From positions 42,861 through 106,860 of the forward strand of contig JACAER010000029.1 of the NCBI GenBank assembly GCA_013388745.1: DNA of 64,000 nt, in the 5' to 3' direction. Numbering within the stretch: position 1 is the stretch's first letter; each line of letters starts with the position of its first letter. Position numbers and translations under genes: made by a program. The stretch is from Chloroflexota bacterium. Lineage in GTDB: Bacteria > Chloroflexota > Anaerolineae > Aggregatilineales > Phototrophicaceae. Under the pieces are notes generated by a model. The model searched no databases. It was given only the letters and a program-made list of their open reading frames with translations, and was not told the origin of the DNA. This document shows positions 8,157 to 16,116 of this stretch, one piece after another.

Positions 8157-8846
8157 GTGGACGCCAATGGCTTAGCTCAGTTTGCTGCGTTACAAAAGCT
8201 GCCGGCAGCGGTGTTGTGCCAACTGGCCGATCAAATGGACAGGCGGCGCTTTCAAACTGGCGAGAGTTTGTTCCAGCAGGGCGGCGAGGTTTCTCCGCTG
8301 GTCGCGCTGCAATCCGGGCGTGTGAAATTGTTCCGACAATCGCGGCAGGAACGTGTGCAGATTCTGGCCCTGCCTTTGCCCGGAGAATGCTTTGGTGGGG
8401 AAACACTAGCCAATGACACCCCTTGCCCGTACAGTGCGACAGCGCTCCAGCCCGCCCGCGCCCTGGTCCTGCCGCCGGAGAAGCTGCGTCAGTTAGTGCT
8501 GGCCGTGCCAGAATTTCAGGAAGTGTTCCTGAACCTGGTCACTACACGGCTGAAACAGTTTGTAACGCTGGTGCATGATCTTGCCTTTCGTGACGTAACG
8601 GCGCGTCTGGCTGCTGTTCTGGTAGCGCGCGCCCAGAGCGAAGGGCAGCGCACGAATCACGGCATCATTATAGAACGCCTGCTGTCGCAGCAAGAATACG
8701 CCGAAATCGCCGGCACCGCCCGCGAAGTGGTGTATCGCACTTTCAGGAAATTTGAACAAGAGGGATTAGCTTCTTTCACCCGCGAAACTATCGAAATCAC
8801 GGCGTTTGAAACCCTCGCCGAAATCGCCCGCCAGGAAACCCATTGA
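8157..8846 (+). CDS. Crp/Fnr family transcriptional regulator (second of pair)
   Basis: 229 residues with the same plan as its upstream paralogue: beta-roll sensor (about 15-120), dimerisation helix and winged helix-turn-helix ending in YAEIAGTAREVVYRTFRKFEQEG. The recognition helix again carries R-E-x-x-x-R. Cysteines are scattered (VLCQL, GECFGG, DTPCPYS) and do not form an Fnr cluster, and the cAMP-binding Arg-Ser pair is absent. The start is a GTG at 8157 with only a weak Shine-Dalgarno sequence. It lies 121 bases before nosZ, so it most likely controls the nos operon through the site at 8878-8893, and may be autoregulated or driven by the first regulator through 8029-8044. Confidence 0.87.
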   Translation: MDANGLAQFAALQKLPAAVLCQLADQMDRRRFQTGESLFQQGGEVSPLVALQSGRVKLFRQSRQERVQILALPLPGECFGGETLANDTPCPYSATALQPARALVLPPEKLRQLVLAVPEFQEVFLNLVTTRLKQFVTLVHDLAFRDVTARLAAVLVARAQSEGQRTNHGIIIERLLSQQEYAEIAGTAREVVYRTFRKFEQEGLASFTRETIEITAFETLAEIARQETH

Positions 8847-8877
8847 ACTGTGGGAAATTTCACGAATTTGGCTGTCG

Positions 8878-8893
8878 CGTGACTTGAGTCACA
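8878..8893. promoter_or_regulatory. CRP-like binding site upstream of nosZ
   Basis: CGTGACTTGAGTCACA matches the CGTGA/TCACA half-site spacing seen at 8029-8044. A -10-like CATAAA follows at 8918-8923, so the site centre falls about 41-44 bases before the expected start point, again a class II position. It differs from the TTGAT half-site of Fnr. Confidence 0.62.
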
Positions 8894-8967
8894 TCCCCAC
8901 CGATTGTCTTGCCGCACCATAAACAAAAAGCGATAGAGTGTTTGGCATTAGAGGAGGAGGATCATCT

Positions 8968-10956
8968 ATGCCAAAGTTTTTACGATCTCGCAATTGGGGA
9001 GGATTATTGTTCTTGTTGGGCGCGTTGGTGCTGGCCTTCACCTTTCGTCCGTGGAGTACGAATGCACAAACCAGCTCTGATTGGCAGTCGATCGCGGCTG
9101 AACGCGGCCTGAGCGAAGCCGACATGCGCGCGGCGATGATGACCTACACGCCCAGCGGAATGCTGGATGAGTACGTCATGTTCGCGTCTGGCGGCCACGG
9201 CGGTCAAGTATTGGTGATTGGTTTGCCATCGATGCGTTTGCTGCGCACGATCGCCGTCTTCACTCCAGAACCCTGGCAGGGTTATGGGTATGGGGTAGGG
9301 GAGGAAACCCTGGCAGGCGGATTTATCGACGGCCAGGAAATCACCTGGGGCGATACTCACCATCCGGCACTAAGCGAAACCAACGGCGAATATGACGGCA
9401 ACTGGTTATTTGTCGGCGACAAAGCCAACGCACGTGTCGCGGTCATCGACCTGCGCGACTTCGAGACCAAACAGATTGTCCATAACCCGCTGTTCCTGAA
9501 CGATCATGGTGGAACGTTTGTCACCCAGAATAGCGATTACGTCATCGAAGGCGGTGCCTACGGTCTGCCGATCGCCAGCGAATATGCCCCGCTGGCCGAT
9601 TACCAGAGCAGTTATCGCGGCATGATTACCTTCTGGCGCTTTGATCAGGCCGCCGGACGGATTGATTACAGCCAGTCGTTCGCGCTGGAACTGCCGCCCT
9701 ATTGGCAAGACCTGTGCGATTCGGGCAAGCTCGTCTCCGACGGGTGGATTTTCTGTAACTCGTTTAACACTGAAATGGCAACAGGCGGCATTCAGGCAGG
9801 CAACCCGCCGTTCGAGGCCGGTGTCAGCCGCAATACAACTGACTACTTGCATGTCATCAACCTCAATGGGGCAGTCAGTGTTTTTGAGTCGGGCGGCGCA
9901 GAAATGGTCAACGGCTTTAACCTGATTCGCCTGGAAACAGCCATCGCTAACAACCTGTTGTACTTCATCCCCGAACCGCGCAGTCCGCATGGTGTTGATA
10001 TTGCGCCGGGTGGGGATTATATCGTTGTCTCCGGCAAACTCGACCCGCACGTGACGATCTACAGCTTCCAGCGGATTATGGACGCGATTGCTGCTGGCAC
10101 GAGCGAATTTGACCCGTTTGGCGTGCCCGTGCTGCCGCTGGAAACGACGATGGAGGCACAAGTTGAACTTGGACTTGGGCCGTTACATACCCAGTTCGAT
10201 AATCAGGGGTATGCCTATACCAGTCTGTTCCTGGACAGCGCCATCGCGCGCTGGAGTCTGGGCGGCGAAGGGTATCGCCCACAGGATGGCTGGACACTGC
10301 AAGGCCGTATACCCGTTCAGTACAACGTCGGCCATATCGCCGCGGCGGAGGGTGACACCACGTCGCCGGATGGGCGCTTCTTGCTGGCACTGAATAAGTG
10401 GTCGGTTGACCGCTTCTTGTCTACCGGGCCGCTTTTACCGCAGAACTTCCAGCTCATCGACATCAGTCAGCCGGGCGATCAATTGCAGGTCTTGTATGAC
10501 ATGCCGATCACGGCGGCTGAGCCGCACTACGCACAGATCATCGCGGCCTCGACTCTGCATGCCTGGGATGTCTACCCAGAAGTCGGTTGGGATTCACAGA
10601 CGCAGGCGGTCGCTGCCGACGCCGTGCAGCCCGGCACCGAAGGCGTAACGCGCGACGGCAACAATGTGACTGTGCGGATGACGGTCATCCGCAGCCATTA
10701 CAATCCGGAATGGGTGGAAATCCAGGAGGGCGACCATGTGGTCTGGACAATCACCAGTCTGGAACGTGCCCGCGACGCGACACACGGTTTTGGTGTGCCA
10801 TACTACAACATCAACCTGAGCATCGAACCGGGCGAGTCGATCACCTTTGAGTTCGACGCAACCAGGCCGGGGGTCTTCAGTTGGTACTGCACCGAGTTCT
10901 GTTCAGCGCTGCATCTTGAAATGATGGGCTACCTGACGATCGCACCCTCACGGTAA
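8968..10956 (+). CDS. nosZ: Nitrous-oxide reductase, clade II (Sec-exported)
   Basis: 662 residues; reduces N2O to N2 outside the membrane. Residues 1-34 form a Sec-type signal (hydrophobic 11-24, cleavage near TNAQ) with no twin arginine, which marks clade II NosZ. All seven CuZ histidines can be placed in the beta-propeller: H131-H132, H180, H341 (SPHGVD), H407 (GPLHTQF), H456 (VGHIAAAEGD) and H520 (EPHYAQI). The C-terminal cupredoxin domain has the CuA ligands: H606 and C641-x3-C645-x3-H649-x2-M652. The start at 8968 follows a strong GAGGAGGAGG; an upstream in-frame ATG at 8938 lacks such a signal. It is the first gene of the nos operon, under the CRP-like site at 8878-8893. Confidence 0.97.
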   Translation: MPKFLRSRNWGGLLFLLGALVLAFTFRPWSTNAQTSSDWQSIAAERGLSEADMRAAMMTYTPSGMLDEYVMFASGGHGGQVLVIGLPSMRLLRTIAVFTPEPWQGYGYGVGEETLAGGFIDGQEITWGDTHHPALSETNGEYDGNWLFVGDKANARVAVIDLRDFETKQIVHNPLFLNDHGGTFVTQNSDYVIEGGAYGLPIASEYAPLADYQSSYRGMITFWRFDQAAGRIDYSQSFALELPPYWQDLCDSGKLVSDGWIFCNSFNTEMATGGIQAGNPPFEAGVSRNTTDYLHVINLNGAVSVFESGGAEMVNGFNLIRLETAIANNLLYFIPEPRSPHGVDIAPGGDYIVVSGKLDPHVTIYSFQRIMDAIAAGTSEFDPFGVPVLPLETTMEAQVELGLGPLHTQFDNQGYAYTSLFLDSAIARWSLGGEGYRPQDGWTLQGRIPVQYNVGHIAAAEGDTTSPDGRFLLALNKWSVDRFLSTGPLLPQNFQLIDISQPGDQLQVLYDMPITAAEPHYAQIIAASTLHAWDVYPEVGWDSQTQAVAADAVQPGTEGVTRDGNNVTVRMTVIRSHYNPEWVEIQEGDHVVWTITSLERARDATHGFGVPYYNINLSIEPGESITFEFDATRPGVFSWYCTEFCSALHLEMMGYLTIAPSR

Positions 10957-10967
10957 CCGTGATTGAA

Positions 10968-10994
10968 GGGCGGGGGATCATGGATCTCCCGCCC
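10968..10994 (+). promoter_or_regulatory. Intercistronic stem-loop after nosZ
   Basis: A 12-base stem (GGGCGGGGGATC with GATCTCCCGCCC, one G-U pair) closes a three-base loop, with no U-run behind it. Such hairpins commonly protect the 3' end of a highly expressed first gene or attenuate read-through. It would lower the level of the assembly genes relative to nosZ. Confidence 0.6.
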
Positions 10995-11026
10995 CACCCG
11001 CCGACTCAGAGTTAAGGGATTACTTC

Positions 11027-11659
11027 ATGACCGCCAATATTTCTAGCGCTGTATCACTGCCAGAAAAACGCTGGCTCACATGGCTGCCCACGCTGATGTG
11101 GATTGTGGCCGCCGCGCTGCTCTTAGTCTCCATCACGCTGCCATACTGGGGGATGGTGCTGCAAGCGCCACAATATCCGGGTGGTCTGCGGATGCGAGTG
11201 TTTATCAATACCATGACGGGCGATGAAGATCCGCGTTTGGATGAAGTGCGTGAAATCGATGGGCTGAACCACTATATCGGGATGCAGTCTCTGTATAACG
11301 CAGCGCAGATTGAACGCGCTATCGCGCTGCCAGCGCTGTTGCTGATGGCGGCGTTTTTAGTCGTCGCGGGGTTCTGGCGGCGGCGCTGGACATGGTTGCT
11401 CACGCTGCCCGCACTGGGCCTGCCGGTGGTGTTTCTTGCCGATTTAGGTTTGTGGCTGCGCTACTACGGGCAAACGCTTGACCCTTATGCCCCGCTGTCC
11501 AGTGCGATCCAGCCGTTTGTGCCGCCAGTTCTGGGCGTAGGCGTGATCGGCCAGTTTTCGACAGAGTCTTTTGTCGATACAGGCTGGTACCTGGCAGCAG
11601 GCGCAGCGGCGCTGATTATCGTGGGTTTGTTCACTCGCTGGTGGCTTGCCAAGAGGTAA
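11027..11659 (+). CDS. Four-TM membrane protein in the nos operon (nosB position)
   Basis: 210 residues with four predicted membrane segments (about 15-42, 100-118, 122-145, 187-206) and a roughly 55-residue outer loop between the first two. It sits directly after nosZ, where clade II nos clusters commonly carry a membrane protein called NosB. I cannot confirm homology by eye, so no symbol is given. No heme or metal motif is visible. The stop is followed after one base by the nosD ATG, so it is co-transcribed and probably co-translated with nosD. A role in electron transfer to, or anchoring of, the NosZ system is inference. Confidence 0.65.
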   Translation: MTANISSAVSLPEKRWLTWLPTLMWIVAAALLLVSITLPYWGMVLQAPQYPGGLRMRVFINTMTGDEDPRLDEVREIDGLNHYIGMQSLYNAAQIERAIALPALLLMAAFLVVAGFWRRRWTWLLTLPALGLPVVFLADLGLWLRYYGQTLDPYAPLSSAIQPFVPPVLGVGVIGQFSTESFVDTGWYLAAGAAALIIVGLFTRWWLAKR

Positions 11660-11660
11660 T

Positions 11661-13067
11661 ATGCGCAGCGGAATAGCTTTCGTGTTTGCTGTCTTTGTGC
11701 TATGCCTTGCAGGTCGCCCTGTTCAAGCGCAGCGAGTGCTGGTGGTCGGCAACGACGGACAGTACGCGACGATCGAAGCAGCGCTGGCAGCGGCACAGGA
11801 TGGCGATACGATAGAAGTGCATGGCGGTGTTTATGGCGCGCCGCTGAACATCGAAAAAAGTGTGTCATTGATCGGCGTCAACGGGCCTGTGATTGATGGG
11901 CAGGGGACGGGCACGCTTGTCCTGATCTATGCGCCTGATGTGCTGTTTCAGGGTTTTGTTATCCGCAATACGGGCAGCAACCTGTCACACGAGGACAGCG
12001 CGATTGTGATTCAGGCTGAACGTGTGACTGTCGCGGAGAATCGACTCGAAAGTGTGTTGTTCGGCATTTATTTTGCCGCTGCCTCTCACGGCATCGCGCG
12101 GGATAATGTCATTTATGGCAAGCCAGAGGTGAGCGAAGGGCTGCGCGGGGATAGTATCCGCGTCTGGTACAGCGACCATGTTTTGCTCAGCGGCAACCAG
12201 GCTTATATCACACGGGATGTGCTGATCTGGTATGCCAATTTTGTCAGCATTGAAAATAATATCTTCGCGCGCAACCGCTACGGCTTGCACGTGATGTACA
12301 GCAACGACATGACGGTTACGGGCAATACATTTGCTGAAAGCTCGGTGGGTTGTTACCTGATGTATGCCCTGCGCTTCACAATGACCGACAATTATGTGGT
12401 CAACAACCGCGGCCCCAGCGGCTATGGTCTGGCCTTAAAAGATATGGATTCAGTGACGGTCAGCCATAATGTGCTGGCGGGCAACCGCGCTGGACTGTAT
12501 CTCGACAATTCACCCGCGCTCTACGAGGGTTTCAACGAATTCGAATTCAACCTCTTGGCTTACAACGACATCGGCGTCCTGGCGCTGCCGGCTGTTGCGC
12601 GCAATATCTTCCAGAACAACATCTTCCTGGACAATGTGCAGCAAGCGGGCACAGAGGGGCGCGGCAATCTGCAAGGAAATGTATGGCAGGAAGATGGTAT
12701 CGGCAATTATTGGAGCGATTACGTAGGCTACGATGAGGACGGCGACGGTATTGGCGATCTTGCTTATCGTTCCGAACGGCTTTCAGAAAGTTTGTCCGAC
12801 AGCTACCCTGTGCTGCGGCTTTTTATCTACAGTCCCGCGCTGCAAGCATTGGATTTCGTGGGGGCGGCTTTTCCCTCGCTGCGCCCGGACCCGAAGCTGA
12901 TTGATGAAGCCCCGCTGATGCAATACACGCTGCCTGGCAGTTCTGCGCTGCCGGGCACGGCGCCGCTCTTCTGGGGAGCAGCGCTGATCTTGTGCATTAG
13001 CGGCGCCGCGGTCTATGTGTTCGCTTTGCGCTCGTCATGGAGTGTGCGGTTACGGAGATTATCATGA
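11661..13067 (+). CDS. nosD: NosD-like periplasmic copper-processing beta-helix protein
   Basis: 468 residues. A signal peptide (1-24, ending VQAQ) precedes a right-handed parallel beta-helix of CASH/NosD repeats (about 35-380), recognisable by repeated N-N/G-N turns such as LSGNQAYI, SIENNIFARN and TVTGNTFAESSVG. A C-terminal membrane segment (about 440-460) ends in a basic tail. NosD works with the NosFY transporter in maturing the copper centre of NosZ. The start at 11661 has GAGG upstream; a TTG five codons earlier is possible. Its stop overlaps the nosF start. Confidence 0.93.
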   Translation: MRSGIAFVFAVFVLCLAGRPVQAQRVLVVGNDGQYATIEAALAAAQDGDTIEVHGGVYGAPLNIEKSVSLIGVNGPVIDGQGTGTLVLIYAPDVLFQGFVIRNTGSNLSHEDSAIVIQAERVTVAENRLESVLFGIYFAAASHGIARDNVIYGKPEVSEGLRGDSIRVWYSDHVLLSGNQAYITRDVLIWYANFVSIENNIFARNRYGLHVMYSNDMTVTGNTFAESSVGCYLMYALRFTMTDNYVVNNRGPSGYGLALKDMDSVTVSHNVLAGNRAGLYLDNSPALYEGFNEFEFNLLAYNDIGVLALPAVARNIFQNNIFLDNVQQAGTEGRGNLQGNVWQEDGIGNYWSDYVGYDEDGDGIGDLAYRSERLSESLSDSYPVLRLFIYSPALQALDFVGAAFPSLRPDPKLIDEAPLMQYTLPGSSALPGTAPLFWGAALILCISGAAVYVFALRSSWSVRLRRLS

Positions 13068-13942
13068 TCGTTGCTGAAAACCTGACCAAACGCTATGGTG
13101 CTGTGATGGCGCTCGATCATCTCGCTTTCAGCATATCGCCGGGCGAGGCGGTCGCGCTGTGGGGCGCTAACGGCGCGGGCAAGACCACCGCACTGCGCTG
13201 TTTGCTGGGGCTGCTTTCTTTCGAGGGCAAGGTGATCGTCAATGGCATTGACGTACAGCGCCGTAGTAAGCAGGCGCGCGCGGTGATCGGTTATGTGCCG
13301 CAGGAAGCTTCGTTTTACGATTTGTCTGTTGCCCAGACGCTGCATTTCTACGCTCGCTTGAAAAAAGCAGCAGAGACAGAAATCTCGCGTGTGTTGCAGA
13401 ATGTACAGCTAGAAGAACACAGCGCAAAGCGCGTTTCGGCGCTCTCTGGCGGCATGAAGCAGCGTCTGGCGCTGGCGGTGGCGCTGCTGAACAACCCACC
13501 GATCCTGATGCTCGATGAACCCACAGCCAATCTGGATGTACAGGCGCAGCGGGATTTCAGCCATCTGATTCAGAATCTAAATCAGGCGGGCAAGACGATT
13601 GTCTTTTCTTCGCATCGCCTGGACGAAGTACTGACGCTGGCAAAACGTGTGCTGGTGCTGGCGGATGGGCGGCTGAAACTGGAGTGCGCGCCAGAGCAGT
13701 TGGCGCAGCAGCTTGAGCTGTATCGCTGGCTGCGCATCTGGGTTCATGCAGCGCATTACCACAGCACCCAGCAAGTGCTGCGGCAGAACCGCTATGTCTG
13801 CACGCCAAACGGCACCTCTGTTTACGTGCGTGTCAACGAAGGCAGCAAGATGGCGCCCCTGCGTCTCTTGGAAAGCCAAGCGATCCCTGTAGAGGATTTT
13901 GAACTGCTCGACCAGCAGCCGGCGCAGGAGGCGCTGCCATGA
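13064..13942 (+). CDS. nosF: NosF-type ABC transporter ATPase
   Basis: 292 residues with a single nucleotide-binding domain: Walker A GANGAGKTT, signature LSGGMKQR, Walker B ILMLDEPTANLD and switch His in FSSHRLDEV. A C-terminal extension (about 225-292) is typical of copper ABC ATPases of the nos system. The ATG at 13064 overlaps the nosD TGA; a longer frame beginning at 13037 lacks homology. It pairs with the NosY permease, with which it shares an ATGA overlap, to feed a sulfur or copper species to NosD for CuZ assembly. Confidence 0.93.
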   Translation: MIVAENLTKRYGAVMALDHLAFSISPGEAVALWGANGAGKTTALRCLLGLLSFEGKVIVNGIDVQRRSKQARAVIGYVPQEASFYDLSVAQTLHFYARLKKAAETEISRVLQNVQLEEHSAKRVSALSGGMKQRLALAVALLNNPPILMLDEPTANLDVQAQRDFSHLIQNLNQAGKTIVFSSHRLDEVLTLAKRVLVLADGRLKLECAPEQLAQQLELYRWLRIWVHAAHYHSTQQVLRQNRYVCTPNGTSVYVRVNEGSKMAPLRLLESQAIPVEDFELLDQQPAQEALP

Positions 13943-14799
13943 TCGAAATTGATTTCACCAGTGTTGCTGTCATTACCGCCAAAGAACTGCGCGATGCCCT
14001 GCGTAACCGCTGGTTTGTGTTCTACACGCTGGCATTCGGCGGGCTGGCGCTGGCGCTTTCGGCGCTGGGGCAGCCGCTGTCGGGGCGTGTGCAGTTGAGC
14101 GGCTACAGCCGTACCGCTGCCAGTCTGATCAATTTGGTGCTGTTGTTTGTGCCGCTGATCGGGCTGACGCTTGGGGCTTTGAATCTGGCGAACGACCGTG
14201 AAAACGGCACGCTTGATTATCTGCTGGCGCAGCCTGTTACCCGCGCCGAAGTGCTGCTGGGAAAGTATTTAGGACTGGCGTTGACCTTGTTCGCTATGTT
14301 GTGTGTGGGCTTCGGGACGGCGGGAGTGGCGCTGGCCCTACAGGGGCGCGCGGGAGATGCCGGCGCTTATGTATTGATGGTGGCACTGGATATTCTGCTT
14401 GCCCTGGCAATGCTGAGTCTGGGCTTCCTGGTTTCGACAATGGCGGGTAGAACAGCGGCGGCACTGGCGGGCGGTTTATTCTTGTGGCTGCTGTTGGTGT
14501 TTATCGGCGATCTGGGCATTATGGGCAGCGCAGTGCTTACGCGATTACCTGTTGACACGGTGTTGGGTCTAACATTAATTAATCCATTACAACTCTTTAA
14601 AGTGGCCTCGATTTTGACGATCCAGGCCAATCTGGAGGTGTTGGGCCCGGCAGGTGTCTATGCGACTCAGCGTTTCGGTGATGGTTTGCTGCCGATGGTC
14701 GTGATCGGCCTGCTCGTGTGGGGTGTCGTACCGCTCGGCGCGGCACTCTGGCTGTTCACGCATCAGGAAAAGTTTCGTTCCAGAAGGAGTCGGCAATGA
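13939..14799 (+). CDS. nosY: NosY-type ABC-2 permease
   Basis: 286 residues with six predicted membrane segments and the ABC-2 pattern: an N-terminal amphipathic part ITAKELRDALRNRWF, then LGALNLANDRENGTLDYLLAQPV, which is the cytoplasmic coupling helix typical of NosY. The start overlaps the nosF stop by four bases and the stop overlaps the next ATG by four bases, so three genes in a row are translationally coupled. It is the membrane partner of NosF. Confidence 0.92.
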   Translation: MIEIDFTSVAVITAKELRDALRNRWFVFYTLAFGGLALALSALGQPLSGRVQLSGYSRTAASLINLVLLFVPLIGLTLGALNLANDRENGTLDYLLAQPVTRAEVLLGKYLGLALTLFAMLCVGFGTAGVALALQGRAGDAGAYVLMVALDILLALAMLSLGFLVSTMAGRTAAALAGGLFLWLLLVFIGDLGIMGSAVLTRLPVDTVLGLTLINPLQLFKVASILTIQANLEVLGPAGVYATQRFGDGLLPMVVIGLLVWGVVPLGAALWLFTHQEKFRSRRSRQ

Positions 14800-15257
14800 G
14801 TTCGCGCATTTTATGGTTGTTAGCGGCGCTGCTGTGTCTGGCGGCCTGTGCGCCAGCCAGCGCGCCTACACAGTCAGCGACGGCTGTTACGATCAGCCTG
14901 CGTTTTGAGCCTGACCCACCTACAGTGGGTGAGGGACTGGTGGTCATTGGTTTGCAGACTGCTGCCGGGGCAGCGATAGACAACGCGCGTCTGACGGTGG
15001 AAGGCAATATGGCTCACGCAGGCATGATGCCAGTTAGCCGCGAAATCACGACCGGCGAAAACGGCGAGTATCGCACGACGTTTGACTGGTCAATGGGTGG
15101 TGAATGGGTGCTGACAGTGCGCGCTGAATTGAGCAGCGGGGAAACAGTCAGCGAGGATTTTAATGTCTCGGTCGGAGCAATTTCCAGCGAAAGTGTTATT
15201 AACCAGCGCACGCCGGAAGCGACTCCAGAAGCAACAATGCAGATGCAAGGGGGATAA
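14796..15257 (+). CDS. YtkA-like lipoprotein of the nos operon
   Basis: 153 residues. The lipobox LAAC (Cys near residue 17) gives a lipid-anchored outer-face protein. The mature part is one Ig-like domain of the YtkA/FixH-like type (RFEPDPPTVGE, GAAIDNARLTVEGNM, AGMMPVSREITTGENGEYRTTFDWSMGGEW). A Met/His-rich stretch, GNMAHAGMMPV, could bind copper. No nosL is recognisable in the operon, and this lipoprotein occupies the place where the copper chaperone NosL might be expected, so it may do that job; that is inference. The start at 14796 follows AGAAGGAG and overlaps the nosY stop. Confidence 0.75.
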   Translation: MSSRILWLLAALLCLAACAPASAPTQSATAVTISLRFEPDPPTVGEGLVVIGLQTAAGAAIDNARLTVEGNMAHAGMMPVSREITTGENGEYRTTFDWSMGGEWVLTVRAELSSGETVSEDFNVSVGAISSESVINQRTPEATPEATMQMQGG

Positions 15258-15274
15258 TCCCAAGAGGTAAACTC

Positions 15275-15880
15275 ATGGCACAAAACACGAACACCGAACC
15301 ACCTCAAATTGGCTGCGCGGCGGGTATTTTGTTTGGGTTCATTGGCCTGTTATTGAGCTTCTTGCTCACTGTCAAGCCGCTGACTGTGTCTGCCGACGCG
15401 GCACGTGTGGCGCGCGCTGAGCCAAGCAGCACGCCGTTCCCTACGGATACACCGCAGCCGACGTTCACAGCGACCTTTACATTGACCCCGACAGCGATCT
15501 CTACTCTGACGCCTACGGTGGCTGCAACCCTGACACCTGTGCCGCCCACGTCAGCGCCGGCGACGAGCGGCGTAACGACGGCTTACGATCCGGCGTTGGT
15601 GGCGCATGGGCAGGAGTTGTTTGTGCTGTGCACGGCCTGTCACGGGGTGGATGCGCGCGGCATCCCCGGATTGGGCAAAGACCTAGTGGCGAGCGAATTT
15701 GTCATCGCGCTAAGCGATGAGGAGCTGCTGGCGTTTATTCAGACTGGCCGTCCGGTGTGGGATGCAGCCAATACAACCGGGATTGATATGCCCCCGCGCG
15801 GCGGTAACCCGGCTATGACTGATGATGATATTGTGGCGATCATCGCCTATATTCGTACACTACACGCGCAGTCCGGTTGA
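15275..15880 (+). CDS. Membrane-tethered class I cytochrome c of the nos operon
   Basis: 201 residues. An N-terminal membrane anchor (about 14-34) is followed by a Thr/Pro-rich spacer (about 48-100) and a single cytochrome c domain with C119-T-A-C-H123 and a likely Met ligand, M172, in DMPPRGGNP. It would bring electrons to NosZ at the outer face of the membrane, like the NosC cytochromes of clade II clusters. It is preceded by AAGAGG, 17 bases after the lipoprotein, and is the last gene before the terminator-like hairpin at 15916-15947. Confidence 0.88.
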   Translation: MAQNTNTEPPQIGCAAGILFGFIGLLLSFLLTVKPLTVSADAARVARAEPSSTPFPTDTPQPTFTATFTLTPTAISTLTPTVAATLTPVPPTSAPATSGVTTAYDPALVAHGQELFVLCTACHGVDARGIPGLGKDLVASEFVIALSDEELLAFIQTGRPVWDAANTTGIDMPPRGGNPAMTDDDIVAIIAYIRTLHAQSG

Positions 15881-15915
15881 CCAGAGCCGCTGGAAAGCCT
15901 CAAAGCATGAACAAT

Positions 15916-15947
15916 AAAGCGGTAGAGGAATGCAACTCTATCGCTTT
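15916..15947 (+). terminator. Terminator-like hairpin ending the nos operon
   Basis: A 12-base stem (AAAGCGGTAGAG with CTCTATCGCTTT, one G-U pair) and an eight-base loop lie 36 bases after the cytochrome stop. The tail AGTTTGAATT is only moderately U-rich. Confidence 0.55.
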
Positions 15948-16005
15948 AGTTTGAATTGTGCGGCTGCGTGATAGAAGCACACCGGGTCGGCAGTGAGGTC
16001 GTATG

Positions 16006-16078
16006 TGCCCCATAGGGAATTCGAATCCCTGTTTTGGCCTTGAGAGGGCCACGTCCTGGGCCTCTAGACGAATGGGGC
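16006..16078 (-). tRNA. tRNA-Glu (anticodon CUC)
   Basis: Read on the minus strand, a 73-base cloverleaf fits fully: acceptor stem GCCCCAT/ATGGGGC, D arm closed by GTC/GAC, anticodon stem TGGCC/GGCCA with loop CTCTCAA (anticodon CTC, codon GAG), a four-base variable region, and T arm AGGGA-TTCGAAT-TCCCT. The discriminator is A, and CCA is not encoded. Confidence 0.95.
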
Positions 16079-16116
16079 GGCTAGTAAGGCGAATTGTAGC
16101 AGCATTGCCGCTGCTG

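Noticed and set aside
8029..8893. Fnr-type (TTGAT-N4-ATCAA) reading of the two palindromes near nosZ
   Set aside because: Half-sites are TGTGA or CGTGA with TCACA, matching CRP-type recognition helices, and neither regulator has the Fnr cysteine cluster.
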